Source: Tissierellia bacterium (GTDB lineage: Bacteria > Bacillota > Clostridia > Peptostreptococcales > Acidaminobacteraceae). From it: a DNA stretch of 64,000 bases. A model generated the notes under the pieces. It searched no databases, had not been told where the DNA came from, and saw only the letters and a list, made by a program, of their open reading frames with translations. The position numbers and the translations under genes were made by a program. The first letter of the stretch is position 1; each line of letters opens with the position of its first letter. The stretch covers positions 1-64,000 of the forward strand of contig DUPT01000042.1 in assembly GCA_012838225.1 (NCBI GenBank). The letters run 5' to 3'. Below are positions 1 through 8,285 of this stretch, one piece after another.

Positions 1-595
1 CCCGACGGGGATCCTTATGCTTGGCATCGACCAGCTTTTGGTCATTGGTATAGGCGTGGATGGTGGTCATGATACCGTTTTTGATACCGAATTTCTCATC
101 CAGGACGCCGGCGATCGGTGCCAGGCAGTTGGTGGTGCAGGAGGCATTCGATACCATATAGTGTTTTTCCGGATCATAGTCTTCTTGGTTTAGGCCCATG
201 ACGACCGTCAGATCATCACCCTTGACGGGAGCGGTGATCAGGATGCGCTTGGCACCGCGATCGAGTTGCTTTTGGAGCAGCTCACGCGTCCGGAAGGCCC
301 CGGTCGAGTCGATGACAAAGTCGATATTATGCTCTTCCCATGGCAGCTTGTCGGGATCACGTTCGTTCATGATGATGACCGGATGACCGTTGATGACCAG
401 CTTGTCGCCCTCGATCTTGACTTCGCCGTTGAAGCGGCCGTAGACCGAGTCATAGGCCATGGCCCGATAAGCGATCTCGACGCTGTCGCTGCCGTTGATC
501 AAAACGATTTCAAAGTTGGGATTTTCCCGGGCCGCCCAGATGCGGATGACATCTTGTCCAATCCGACCAAATCCGTTAATTGCTACTCTTACCAT
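1..595 (-). CDS. gapA: Glyceraldehyde-3-phosphate dehydrogenase, N-terminal part (cut by window edge)
   Basis: NAD-dependent GAPDH converts glyceraldehyde 3-phosphate to 1,3-bisphosphoglycerate in glycolysis. The 198 codons visible start MVRVAINGFGRIG, the Rossmann nucleotide-binding motif, and reach the catalytic-cysteine motif SNASCTTNC followed by the LAPIAGVLDEKFG helix; the C-terminal half lies beyond position 1. The ATG at 595 follows a strong Shine-Dalgarno (AGGAGGAAG) lying inside the end of cggR, and the two genes overlap by 20 bases. The cggR-gapA order is the classical Bacillota arrangement, so transcription is probably controlled from the promoter and operator upstream of cggR. 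Identification is secure; the phosphorylating type is inferred from the motifs and context. Confidence 0.97.
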   Translation of the reverse strand, partial: MVRVAINGFGRIGQDVIRIWAARENPNFEIVLINGSDSVEIAYRAMAYDSVYGRFNGEVKIEGDKLVINGHPVIIMNERDPDKLPWEEHNIDFVIDSTGAFRTRELLQKQLDRGAKRILITAPVKGDDLTVVMGLNQEDYDPEKHYMVSNASCTTNCLAPIAGVLDEKFGIKNGIMTTIHAYTNDQKLVDAKHKDPRR

Positions 596-1598
596 TATTT
601 CTTCCTCCTAGAAGTGTTAACATTTCCTCAGCACACGCTTGATCGGTTACCAAGATAATGTTTGGGTTTATATGTGACACTGAGACGACCGCCTCGGCCT
701 TGTCTTTGCCATAAGCGATTGCCATCAGATAGTCCAATGATTGAAGGTGCTCGAGTCGAACACCAAAGGTCTCCAGCTCGTGGATGCGTTGGCCTCGGCG
801 ATTGAAGAAGCTCCCCAGGGCCTCGCCCACGACCTTGCCTTGATTGAGCTTTTGACACAGCTCCTGAGACAGTCCTCGCCGCTGCATCATCTCATCCGCC
901 CGACCGATCCCAAAGATCAACCCGTCGATCCGCTCCACCTGCTCGAGCGTTCGTCTGATGAGCGGCTCACGCAGCATCTGTTCGCGGGTATCGTGCTGGA
1001 GATGGTCGATCGCGATCAGGGGATAAAAGGCGGCGCCAAGCTTTCGGGCCAACTCTTCGGCGAGGGTATTGGCTTGAACGGCCGTCTCTTGGCCCAGAGA
1101 GCCTCGGGCCGGCACGATCGTCAGCTCCGGTCGATCCTCCGGCATGACCTTATCGACCAGCCGCTTGACCGACGAGCCGCCGGTGATGCCCAGGGTCGTG
1201 ACATGCTCGAGCAGACCGCTCAGCTGCTTTAGGGCAACCGGTGCGGTATCCTTTGCGTCCTTGGCGATCCGAACGCGCTTGATCGACAGCCGCTCGGCCA
1301 GATCGTCCTCGAGGGCTCGCCGCTCGGTCTGGACGGTGTAAATCGCATCCAACCGGTACAACATCTGATTACCCAATCCAGTGATATTCAACCCTTTTGG
1401 GCCGGTTTCTACCAGCCCCAGGCCAGTCAATATTTCTATTTCATTTCGAATCCGGCGCTCCGTCTGCTCCAGACGCTTCGCCAGTTGACGCCGACCCAGT
1501 CCGGGACGGCGAACGATCTCGAACAAGAGGGCATACCTTGTCCGAAACAATTCCTCCCACTCCGGGACCAGTCGGCTCAAATCAGTTAAATCGATCAT
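576..1598 (-). CDS. cggR: Central glycolytic genes regulator (SorC/DeoR-type repressor)
   Basis: 340-residue repressor of the SorC family. An N-terminal winged helix-turn-helix (about residues 15-75, with GRRQLAKRLEQTERRIRNEI) is followed by the sugar-phosphate-binding domain, including GITGGSSVKRLVD, IVPARGSLG and the C-terminal VSHINPNIILVTD. In Bacillus subtilis CggR represses the gapA operon and is released by fructose-1,6-bisphosphate. I take the ATG at 1598 as start: it follows GAGG at suitable spacing and gives the family's usual N-terminus. An in-frame ATG 30 bases upstream lies in the putative operator region. The stop overlaps the gapA start. A direct repeat resembling the CggR operator lies just upstream, suggesting autoregulation. 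Confidence 0.93.
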   Translation of the reverse strand: MIDLTDLSRLVPEWEELFRTRYALLFEIVRRPGLGRRQLAKRLEQTERRIRNEIEILTGLGLVETGPKGLNITGLGNQMLYRLDAIYTVQTERRALEDDLAERLSIKRVRIAKDAKDTAPVALKQLSGLLEHVTTLGITGGSSVKRLVDKVMPEDRPELTIVPARGSLGQETAVQANTLAEELARKLGAAFYPLIAIDHLQHDTREQMLREPLIRRTLEQVERIDGLIFGIGRADEMMQRRGLSQELCQKLNQGKVVGEALGSFFNRRGQRIHELETFGVRLEHLQSLDYLMAIAYGKDKAEAVVSVSHINPNIILVTDQACAEEMLTLLGGRNNGKSSN

Positions 1599-1621
1599 AC
1601 TACCTCTTTCGGGCCAATATT

Positions 1622-1657
1622 GTCCCATGTGTTAGTTTCTGTCCCAACTAAAGTGTA
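1622..1657 (-). promoter_or_regulatory. Candidate CggR operator and cggR promoter
   Basis: On the minus strand two direct TGGGAC repeats (1641-1646 and 1622-1627) are spaced 19 bases apart, just upstream of cggR. A likely -10 (TACACT, 1652-1657) sits immediately before them, so the repeats cover the start of the transcript, as in B. subtilis where a CGGGAC direct repeat lies downstream of the promoter. The -35 is weak. The repeat is seen; the assignment to CggR is inference. Confidence 0.6.
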
Positions 1658-1702
1658 CCACACTCCCACCAGAATGAAACCCCTTAGATCAAATTGTTTG
1701 CA

Positions 1703-1730
1703 TAAAAATAACGAACCGCTCGGGTTCGTT
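1703..1730 (-). terminator. Rho-independent terminator after the XRE gene
   Basis: Read on the minus strand, an 8-bp stem (AACGAACC paired with GGTTCGTT, 1710-1717 with 1723-1730) is followed by TATTTTTATG. It lies 12 bases after the XRE stop and separates that gene from the cggR promoter. Confidence 0.8.
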
Positions 1731-1741
1731 ATGGGCGGACT

Positions 1742-2128
1742 TTAGCGCCGGCTCTGCCAGATGAAGCCAAGGGTCATCAACAGAGAAGCCCCAAACAGAT
1801 AGTTCATATACCAGGCATTTTGTTGGAACGGATCGCGAAAGTAGAGTGCTCGACCCAAAAAGATCGGTAGATTGGCTGTATCCGGTTCGACGGATGTGCC
1901 AGATCGCTTCGGTGCGGTGTCTCGCTCGCCTCGCAGGAGCTCATCACTGGTGATCCCAAGCTCGTTTGCCAGATCGAGGATCAGACCGGCCTCAGGCAGT
2001 GTCTCACCGGTCTCCCAGCGGCTGATGGTCTTATTCGATACCCCGAGCTTTTCTGCCAGCTCCTGCTGTGTCAGATGCTTGTCTTTTCTCATCCGAGAAA
2101 TCAAATAGCCGATATTGTCGTTATTCAT
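1742..2128 (-). CDS. XRE-family helix-turn-helix regulator with C-terminal membrane segment
   Basis: 128-residue protein. Residues about 6-65 form a Cro/C1-type HTH (LTQQELAEKLGVSNKTISRWETGE), the DNA-recognition core. After a polar linker there is a single hydrophobic stretch near the C-terminus (YMNYLFGASLLMTLGFIW), so it may be membrane-tethered. The ATG at 2128 has a GGAGGGACAGCT ribosome site. It sits alone between rpoN and cggR with its own terminator. Its target is unknown. A short inverted repeat (2139-2154) overlaps its leader and could be an autoregulatory site. Membrane-anchored XRE proteins are common in Bacillota, but no specific function can be given. Confidence 0.85.
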   Translation of the reverse strand: MNNDNIGYLISRMRKDKHLTQQELAEKLGVSNKTISRWETGETLPEAGLILDLANELGITSDELLRGERDTAPKRSGTSVEPDTANLPIFLGRALYFRDPFQQNAWYMNYLFGASLLMTLGFIWQSRR

Positions 2129-2138
2129 AGCTGTCCCT

Positions 2139-2154
2139 CCTACTCTATTGTAGG
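2139..2154. promoter_or_regulatory. Possible XRE operator (inverted repeat)
   Basis: CCTAC-N6-GTAGG lies 11 bases upstream of the XRE start and overlaps a TACAAT hexamer on the minus strand. A second CCTACAATGAG-like copy lies about 30 bases further upstream. It is a weak candidate for autoregulation. Confidence 0.3.
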
Positions 2155-2231
2155 GCCTGATGCGTCATTTCCCGCTCCCTCATTGTAGGAATTTCTCTCC
2201 GATACTGTCTAATCCGCCCTTTTTTAGCGGC

Positions 2232-3488
2232 TCAGAGGGAGCGCCGACGCAGATTGGCGCGGCTGATACCGAGCTGGCGGCGATACTTTGTCACGGTCCG
2301 CCGAGCGATCTGGAGTCCCCTCTGCTCCAGTAGCTCCTTGATCCTTTGATCACTCAGCGGCGCTCCGGGCGGCTCGTCCTCGATCAGCTTCAGCATCTCG
2401 CGCTGGATGATCGGGCTGGAGATCCCGGTACCGTCTCGGCGCTTCACCCCCTTTGGAAAAAAGATCGCCATTGGATAGACCTGATTTTCCCACAGGAAAT
2501 ACTTATCCTTGACTGCCCGGGAGACGGTCGAATTATGCAGCTCCAGCTCATCCGCCACGTCCTGGCGATTCAGGATATGGAGGGCCTTCGATGGCGTGAA
2601 GAAATCGGGCTGGAGATCGACCAGCACCCGGATGATCCGGCGCATGGTGGTGGCCCGCTGTTCGAGGGCGTACAGGATGAGTTTGGCCCGGGACTGCTTT
2701 TCTTTCAGAAAATCCCGACTGTCGGCATCCTTCATATAGGCATCATAGCTGTGATTGTAGCGCAGACTGGGAAACGAATGAGGCGATAGTTCGATCTCTA
2801 GCGGATCGACCGAATGGATCGTCAGATCCGGGATGATGTATTCCGGTTCGACCGGTGAAAGGGCAGCGCCGGGTCGCGGATCGAGCCCCGACATCGCCTC
2901 GAGCAGTTCCATCAACTCCTGACGCTCAAGATCGTACTTGTCCATCAGGCGGTGGAGATTGCCCTTGGCCAGTTCATTCAGATCCTCAAGCAGCAGCGTC
3001 TTATAGTGATCCGGGATCGGCTGTTGCTTTTTTAGCTGAAGATAGAGACACTCTCCCAGATTTCTGGCACCGATGCCGGTCGGCTCGAGGGATTGGATCA
3101 ATTCGATCGCTTCACTCAAGCTCGATTGACTCAGATGCTTCAGTCTCGGATCATCCATCGCCAGATCCAAAAAGCCGTTATCATCGAGATAGTTGATCAG
3201 ATAATCCGCGATCACCAGCGTCCGCTCGGGTGCCGGTTGCTGATAGAGCTGAGTTCTCAGCTGATCGGCCATCGTCGGCTGATGGGCCCGAATAAACGAC
3301 AGATCGCCCGATATGCGGGAAGGCAAAACAACCTCCTGCTCACGTTCGAGCAGGGGGTTGATTTCGAGTTCCTCATTCAAGTGGGCTTCCAGATCGAGCG
3401 CACTCAGCTGCAGTATCAGCAGCGATTGTTTCAGTTGTTGGCTCAGAACCTGCTTTTGGCGCAGCTCCTGCTTCAGCGTCAGATCCAA
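2232..3488 (-). CDS. rpoN: RNA polymerase sigma-54 factor
   Basis: 418-residue sigma-54 (SigL/RpoN), which directs transcription from -24/-12 promoters and needs an AAA+ activator. Region I is glutamine- and leucine-rich (LKQELRQKQVLSQQLKQSLLI without break), the core-binding region spans about 60-300, and the diagnostic RpoN box ARRTVTKYR is at about 395-403. The start is TTG at 3488, preceded by GAGG at five bases and 12 bases after the stop of the ABC permease gene, so it is probably cotranscribed with the nucleoside transporter. In other Bacillota sigL is also near cggR-gapA. No sigma-54 activator gene is in the window. Confidence 0.95.
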   Translation of the reverse strand: MDLTLKQELRQKQVLSQQLKQSLLILQLSALDLEAHLNEELEINPLLEREQEVVLPSRISGDLSFIRAHQPTMADQLRTQLYQQPAPERTLVIADYLINYLDDNGFLDLAMDDPRLKHLSQSSLSEAIELIQSLEPTGIGARNLGECLYLQLKKQQPIPDHYKTLLLEDLNELAKGNLHRLMDKYDLERQELMELLEAMSGLDPRPGAALSPVEPEYIIPDLTIHSVDPLEIELSPHSFPSLRYNHSYDAYMKDADSRDFLKEKQSRAKLILYALEQRATTMRRIIRVLVDLQPDFFTPSKALHILNRQDVADELELHNSTVSRAVKDKYFLWENQVYPMAIFFPKGVKRRDGTGISSPIIQREMLKLIEDEPPGAPLSDQRIKELLEQRGLQIARRTVTKYRRQLGISRANLRRRSL

Positions 3489-3500
3489 AACAACCTCATT

Positions 3501-4457
3501 CTAGCGCTTCGAGACATCGTAGGGCTCACCGACGGCCTTGGGGGCGACACTCCGACGGCTAAACAGCAGCATCGCCAGGATCGTAAAGACATAGGGCATC
3601 ATAAAGAAGAATTCATTGGGAACACTTCTTAAAAAGGCAAAGTCATTGGCATAGACCGTAAAGATCTGTGAGAAGCCAAAGAAGATCCCGGCGCCTAAGA
3701 CGCCCCAGGGATTCCAGCGGCCAAAGATGAGTGAGGCCAGGGCGATAAAGCCGACCCCATGGATCGAAAAGGCCGTAAACTGAGTCGATTGGCTCAGGAC
3801 CATGATCCCGCCGGCCAGACCGGCCAGCAGGCCCGATAGGATGACCCCGATATAGCGCATCTTTCGCACACTGACACCGACGCTATCGACTGCCGACGGA
3901 TGCTCACCGCAGGCTCGAAGTCTCAGACCAAAGCGGGTCTTGAACAGGACAAACCAGGTGATGACCACCAGTGCCAGGCTTAAAAAGAAGGTCGGATAGA
4001 TCCGCATAAACAACAGATCCCCCAGGATCGGAATGTCCTTTAGGATCGGGACATTGACCTTTGAGATACCGCGGTTAAAGGTCTGGGTCCGCTGCATCCC
4101 GAATATGATCTGGGTAAAATAAACGGCGATCCCGACCGAGAGCATGTTCAGGGCGGTACCCGAAATGATCTGATCGCCCCTGAGATCGATACTGATATAG
4201 GCGTGGATCAACGAATAGATCCCGCCGGCGATCGTTCCTAAAACGATCGCGATCCAGGGCGTTACGCCGCCCAGTTGACTCTCGAACAGCGGAACGAAGG
4301 CGGCAGCCACAAAGGCGCCGATCACCATCATCCCCTCGATCCCGATATTGGTGACGCCGCTTCTTTCAGCATAGATCCCACCCAAAGCCGCCACGATGAT
4401 CGGGGTGGCATAGTTGAAGGATAAGATCAGCATGGAACTAATCAGCGCGAGTGACAT
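3501..4457 (-). CDS. Nucleoside-type ABC transporter permease (NupQ/YufQ-like)
   Basis: 318-residue inner-membrane permease of the BPD_transp_2 family, with about eight to nine hydrophobic helices and the conserved ERSGVTNIGIEGMM segment near residue 30 typical of the BmpA/NupOPQ group. With NupP-like and NupO-like partners and a BMP lipoprotein upstream it should import nucleosides. The ATG at 4457 follows GGAGG at six bases and overlaps the preceding permease gene by 20 bases; an upstream in-frame methionine would create a polar, unlikely N-terminus. Substrate (guanosine, inosine or others) is inferred from family, not visible in sequence. Confidence 0.9.
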   Translation of the reverse strand: MSLALISSMLILSFNYATPIIVAALGGIYAERSGVTNIGIEGMMVIGAFVAAAFVPLFESQLGGVTPWIAIVLGTIAGGIYSLIHAYISIDLRGDQIISGTALNMLSVGIAVYFTQIIFGMQRTQTFNRGISKVNVPILKDIPILGDLLFMRIYPTFFLSLALVVITWFVLFKTRFGLRLRACGEHPSAVDSVGVSVRKMRYIGVILSGLLAGLAGGIMVLSQSTQFTAFSIHGVGFIALASLIFGRWNPWGVLGAGIFFGFSQIFTVYANDFAFLRSVPNEFFFMMPYVFTILAMLLFSRRSVAPKAVGEPYDVSKR

Positions 4458-5532
4458 GAGCCGCCTCCCTTCGTTTCGCCGAGCGGTGATCCAGGAACAT
4501 CCGGATCCCGTGCTGCATGGCCACAAACAGTATGATCAGACCGCTGACGATGACAGCGATCTCGAGCGGTATCCCTTGCGCCTGCATCATCGCCTGGGAG
4601 CTCTGGAGGGCCCCGTAGAGCAGTCCCGCCAGCAGGATCCCAAGCGCCGTATTACCGCCCAGAAGTGCGACGGCGATCCCATTAAAGCCGTAGTTTTCAA
4701 AGGAATAAAGCACTCGGCCATAATCGAAGGTCCCAAGCGAAAGCATCGCTCCGGCCAGTCCGGCAAACACCCCCGATATGACCATCGAGTAGATGATCCG
4801 GCTCGAGACCTTCATGCCGGCAAACTCCGAGGCATGGCGGTTGAAGCCGACCGAGCGCAGTTCATAGCCGAACACCGTCTTTTCGATGACAAACCAGTAG
4901 ATGACAAGAGCGGCGATCACGATCAAAAATCCCCAGTGGAGCCGCGAATTATTGGTGATCGATCGGAGGAAATCACTCCTCAGCAGGGCCGAAGCCGGCA
5001 GATTGATGGTCTTTTGGTTATCACTGCCCGGTAACAGCTTGAGCGCCCAGGCACTCAGATACATCGCGGTGTAGTTTAGCATGATGGTGATGACCACCTC
5101 ATGGATGCCGAATTTGGCCTTCAGGATCCCCGGCACCGAGGCCCAGATCCCGCCAAAGATACCGGCCACGATGATCGCCAGCGGCAGATGGATCAGCCCC
5201 GGCAGATCGAGCAGGATGCCGATGACGATGGCGCCCAGGCTTCCCATGATGACCTGGCCCTCCGCCCCGATATTGAACAGTCCCGTCCGGAAGGCAAAAC
5301 CGACCGCCAGACCCGATAGCACCATCGGCATCGAGATCTGGATGAATTCTCCGATCAGACGGGGATTGAAATCCATCGTTCGAAGATTGATGCCGGTCAT
5401 GGTGCGAATGATCGCGATAAAGAAATTAAGCGGATTGATACCGGTCAGAAGCATCACGACCGAGGCAATGATAAAGCTCAGTCCGATGGCGATTAGTGAG
5501 ATCGTCAAGTGAGAATAGTGTCGTTCCTTCAC
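4438..5532 (-). CDS. Nucleoside-type ABC transporter permease (NupP/YufP-like)
   Basis: 364-residue permease, partner of the preceding gene. It has an N-terminal helix (about 8-30) and the conserved FRTGLFNIGAEGQVIMG segment seen in this ABC permease subfamily, then repeated membrane helices and a charged cytoplasmic C-terminus. The start is GTG at 5532, overlapping the TGA of the ATPase gene (GTGA), which indicates translational coupling. It would form the heterodimeric channel with the NupQ-like protein. Same operon and orientation as the ATPase and binding protein. Family assignment is firm, exact nucleoside unknown. Confidence 0.9.
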   Translation of the reverse strand: MKERHYSHLTISLIAIGLSFIIASVVMLLTGINPLNFFIAIIRTMTGINLRTMDFNPRLIGEFIQISMPMVLSGLAVGFAFRTGLFNIGAEGQVIMGSLGAIVIGILLDLPGLIHLPLAIIVAGIFGGIWASVPGILKAKFGIHEVVITIMLNYTAMYLSAWALKLLPGSDNQKTINLPASALLRSDFLRSITNNSRLHWGFLIVIAALVIYWFVIEKTVFGYELRSVGFNRHASEFAGMKVSSRIIYSMVISGVFAGLAGAMLSLGTFDYGRVLYSFENYGFNGIAVALLGGNTALGILLAGLLYGALQSSQAMMQAQGIPLEIAVIVSGLIILFVAMQHGIRMFLDHRSAKRREAAHVTRAD

Positions 5533-7049
5533 GCCGTCGCCTCCTTCGATCCGCTCATATAGAGTCCGAGTTCTCTTTCATCTGTCTCCTTAGGATCAAG
5601 ATCCGCCACGATCTTGCCGCTGTAGATGACATTGATTCGATCGGCCAGATTGAGGATCTCATCGAGCTCAAAGCTGACCAGCAGCACCGCCGCTCCCGCA
5701 TCACGCAGCTCGATCAGTCGCTTATGGATATATTCGATCGCCCCGACGTCGAGTCCTCGGGTCGGCTGCGAAGCGATCATCAGCGAGGGCTCAAGATCGA
5801 ACTCGCGGGCGATGATGGCCTTTTGCTGATTGCCGCCGCTCATGGTGCGGGCCAGTGAAGCCTTGCCCTCACCGCTTCGGACATCGAAGGTCTCGATCAA
5901 TTGCTCGGCGTTTCGTTCGATCGCCTCGGGCTGGAGCACCCCGTTTTTGGCAAAGGGCGCTTGATTGTATTTCTCCAAGATCAAATTCTCGGCCAGCGTG
6001 AAATCCAGCACCAGTCCTCTTCGCTGTCGATCCTCCGGGATATGGCCAAACTTGGCCTTATGGCGATCATGCGCCTGATAGCGTGAGATATCCTTGCCAT
6101 CGATCATGACGCTGCCCTTGTCCTGCTTGCGAAGTCGGGTGATGACCTCGACCAGCTCGCGCTGGCCATTGCCGTCGACCCCGGCGATCCCCAGGATCTC
6201 TCCGGCTCGGACGTGTAGACTCAGTCCCTGCAAAACATCGACGCCTCGGGCATCCTTTAGCCAAAGGTCCTCGACGACCAGCACGTCCTGCTTGGGCTTG
6301 GCCGGTTCCTTTTGGACCTCGAAGCTGACCTCACGACCGACCATCAGCTCAGCCAGGCTGTCCACATTGGTCTGATCGATATCGACCGTGCCGACCATCT
6401 TGCCCCGGCGAAGGACCGTCACCCGATCAGCGATCATCATGATCTCCTTTAGCTTGTGGGTGATCAGGATGACGCTCTTACCTTCCTTGATGAAGTTGCG
6501 TAGGATGCCCATCAGCTCATCGATCTCCTGAGGGGTCAAGACGGCCGTCGGCTCATCCAAGATGATGATCTCGGCTTGACGGTACAAGACCTTAAGGATC
6601 TCGACGCGCTGCTGCATCCCGACCGAGATATCCTCGATCTTGGCATCCGGGTCGACATTGAGTTTGTACTGCTCCGATAGCTCCCGGACCCGCTGTCTGG
6701 CGGCCTCCATATCGACAACGATCCCCTTCATGGGCTCCGATCCCAGGATGATATTTTCTGTCACGGTAAAGTCATCGATCAGCTGGAAGTGCTGATGGAC
6801 CATCCCGATCCCCAGATCATAGGCCACATTGGGAGAATAGATGTCGACCTTTTCGCCGCGCACAAAAATGTCGCCCTCTTCCTGGTGATAAAAGCCGAAT
6901 AGCACGCTCATCAGCGTACTCTTACCGGCGCCGTTTTCACCCAGCAGCGCCAGGATCTCTCCCTTGCGCAGCTCGAGGTCGACATTGTCATTGGCGATGA
7001 TCCCGGGAAATCGTTTGGTGATTCCTTTCATTTCGACAATAGCTTCCAT
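5529..7049 (-). CDS. Nucleoside-type ABC transporter ATPase, double module (NupO/YufO-like)
   Basis: 506-residue ATPase with two ABC modules in tandem. The first has Walker A GENGAGKST (about 37-45), signature ISVGMQQR and Walker B ILDEPTAVL. The second has a degenerate P-loop region (GVDGNGQRE), signature TMSGGNQQK and Walker B region IASQPTRGLD, the usual asymmetry of this sugar/nucleoside ABC group. It energises the NupPQ-like permeases. The ATG at 7049 lies 135 bases after the binding-protein stop, with a terminator hairpin between, so ATPase and permeases may be expressed at a lower level than the lipoprotein. Confidence 0.93.
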   Translation of the reverse strand: MEAIVEMKGITKRFPGIIANDNVDLELRKGEILALLGENGAGKSTLMSVLFGFYHQEEGDIFVRGEKVDIYSPNVAYDLGIGMVHQHFQLIDDFTVTENIILGSEPMKGIVVDMEAARQRVRELSEQYKLNVDPDAKIEDISVGMQQRVEILKVLYRQAEIIILDEPTAVLTPQEIDELMGILRNFIKEGKSVILITHKLKEIMMIADRVTVLRRGKMVGTVDIDQTNVDSLAELMVGREVSFEVQKEPAKPKQDVLVVEDLWLKDARGVDVLQGLSLHVRAGEILGIAGVDGNGQRELVEVITRLRKQDKGSVMIDGKDISRYQAHDRHKAKFGHIPEDRQRRGLVLDFTLAENLILEKYNQAPFAKNGVLQPEAIERNAEQLIETFDVRSGEGKASLARTMSGGNQQKAIIAREFDLEPSLMIASQPTRGLDVGAIEYIHKRLIELRDAGAAVLLVSFELDEILNLADRINVIYSGKIVADLDPKETDERELGLYMSGSKEATA

Positions 7050-7129
7050 GTAAACTCCTTCGTTCTATTACCGCTTATTATACCATGACCGGCGGCGATG
7101 TCTTAATCCCGATCCGTCATCCTCCCCGA

Positions 7130-7162
7130 AAAAAAAGATGTTGGCCCTAAAAGACCAACATC
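7130..7162 (-). terminator. Hairpin between bmp lipoprotein and nupO-like genes
   Basis: GATGTTGG (7137-7144) pairs with CCAACATC (7155-7162). On the minus strand the stem is followed by a run of eight T. It is a good intrinsic terminator inside the transporter operon, probably partial, favouring the binding protein over the ABC subunits. Confidence 0.8.
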
Positions 7163-7183
7163 CTTTTTGTAGGTGTGATTGAA

Positions 7184-8245
7184 TTATTTGACGCGTGAGG
7201 GGACCGGATCGACGGTGATCTCGCCGCCGGCGATCTTGTCCTTATACTCGTTGATGGTATTGACCCACTCGTCGGTCAGATTTGGGTTTTCCGCCGGGAT
7301 ACCGACACCTTCGTCTTTGATCTTGTACTCAACGGTGCCACCTTCAAATGTTCCATCGGCAACGGCCTGAGCAGCCCGATAGGCAGCCAGGTCGACCCGT
7401 TTAATCATGGACGTCAGAATCGCTGATTCGACATCACCACCGGAATAAATTCCGTCTTCGTATTGGTCTTTGTCAACACCGATAATCCAGACGTCTTCTT
7501 CATTTTCACGACGGTCTTTGGCTTCTTTAATGGCGCCGTTACCCGTTCCACCGGCGGCATGATAGATGACATAAACGCCATCATCGTACATCTTGGAAGC
7601 TAAGGTTTGACCTTCTTCCGGTTTGTCAAAAGCGGTCGCGTATTGGATGACAATTTCCATTTCGGGAGCAATCGCTTTGACGCCCTGTTCGAAGCCGGCT
7701 TCAAACTTTTGAATCAGTTCGAAGTCTGCTCCACCGATAAAGCCGACCTTATTCTTGCCGGCTTCCTGGGCTTTCAGAGCTGCCGCCACACCGACCAGGT
7801 AAGAACCTTCATGTTCAGCAAACACTGCATTCATCACATTTGGTGCATCGACGGCTGCGTCGATGAACAGGATCTTTTGTTCCGGGAAATCGGTCGAGAA
7901 TTGCTTGATGGCATCTTCGAACAAGAAGCCCGGCGCAACGACCAGGTCCATGCCTTCTTCGGCCAGAGTGGTCAGGTTCGGGATATAGTCAGCATCCGAT
8001 GTCGATTGTAAGAATTTCACGTTTTCTTCTTCAAGTTTCGCGCCGACCTTGTAAGCCACCAGGCCTTCCCAGGTGCCTTGGTTGAAAGACTTATCATCGA
8101 TTCCGCCGGTGTCCGTCACCAGGCCCAGTTTGACCTTAGGTGCTTCCGGATCGGCTCCGCCGATATGGTCCTCCGCTGTGCCCGCCGGTGTACATGATAC
8201 GGCAAACAGTATCACGACCAGCAATAACGCTAAATAACGTTTCAT
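7184..8245 (-). CDS. BMP-family nucleoside-binding lipoprotein
   Basis: 353-residue substrate-binding lipoprotein of the BmpA/Med/PnrA family. The signal peptide ends in lipobox AVSC with the lipidated cysteine at residue 18. The mature part carries family features: VKLGLVTDTGGIDDKSFNQG near the start, then the two-lobed periplasmic-binding fold with FIDAAVD and GFIGGADFELIQKFEAGF. It should capture purine nucleosides outside the cell and deliver them to the permeases encoded downstream. Ribosome site AAAGGAGGG precedes the ATG. Only 40 bases separate it from degV, so the promoter may lie in degV or far upstream. Confidence 0.93.
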   Translation of the reverse strand: MKRYLALLLVVILFAVSCTPAGTAEDHIGGADPEAPKVKLGLVTDTGGIDDKSFNQGTWEGLVAYKVGAKLEEENVKFLQSTSDADYIPNLTTLAEEGMDLVVAPGFLFEDAIKQFSTDFPEQKILFIDAAVDAPNVMNAVFAEHEGSYLVGVAAALKAQEAGKNKVGFIGGADFELIQKFEAGFEQGVKAIAPEMEIVIQYATAFDKPEEGQTLASKMYDDGVYVIYHAAGGTGNGAIKEAKDRRENEEDVWIIGVDKDQYEDGIYSGGDVESAILTSMIKRVDLAAYRAAQAVADGTFEGGTVEYKIKDEGVGIPAENPNLTDEWVNTINEYKDKIAGGEITVDPVPSRVK

Positions 8246-8285
8246 ACTTTACCCTCCTTTGGTAAGCCCATTATACTGATTTTGA

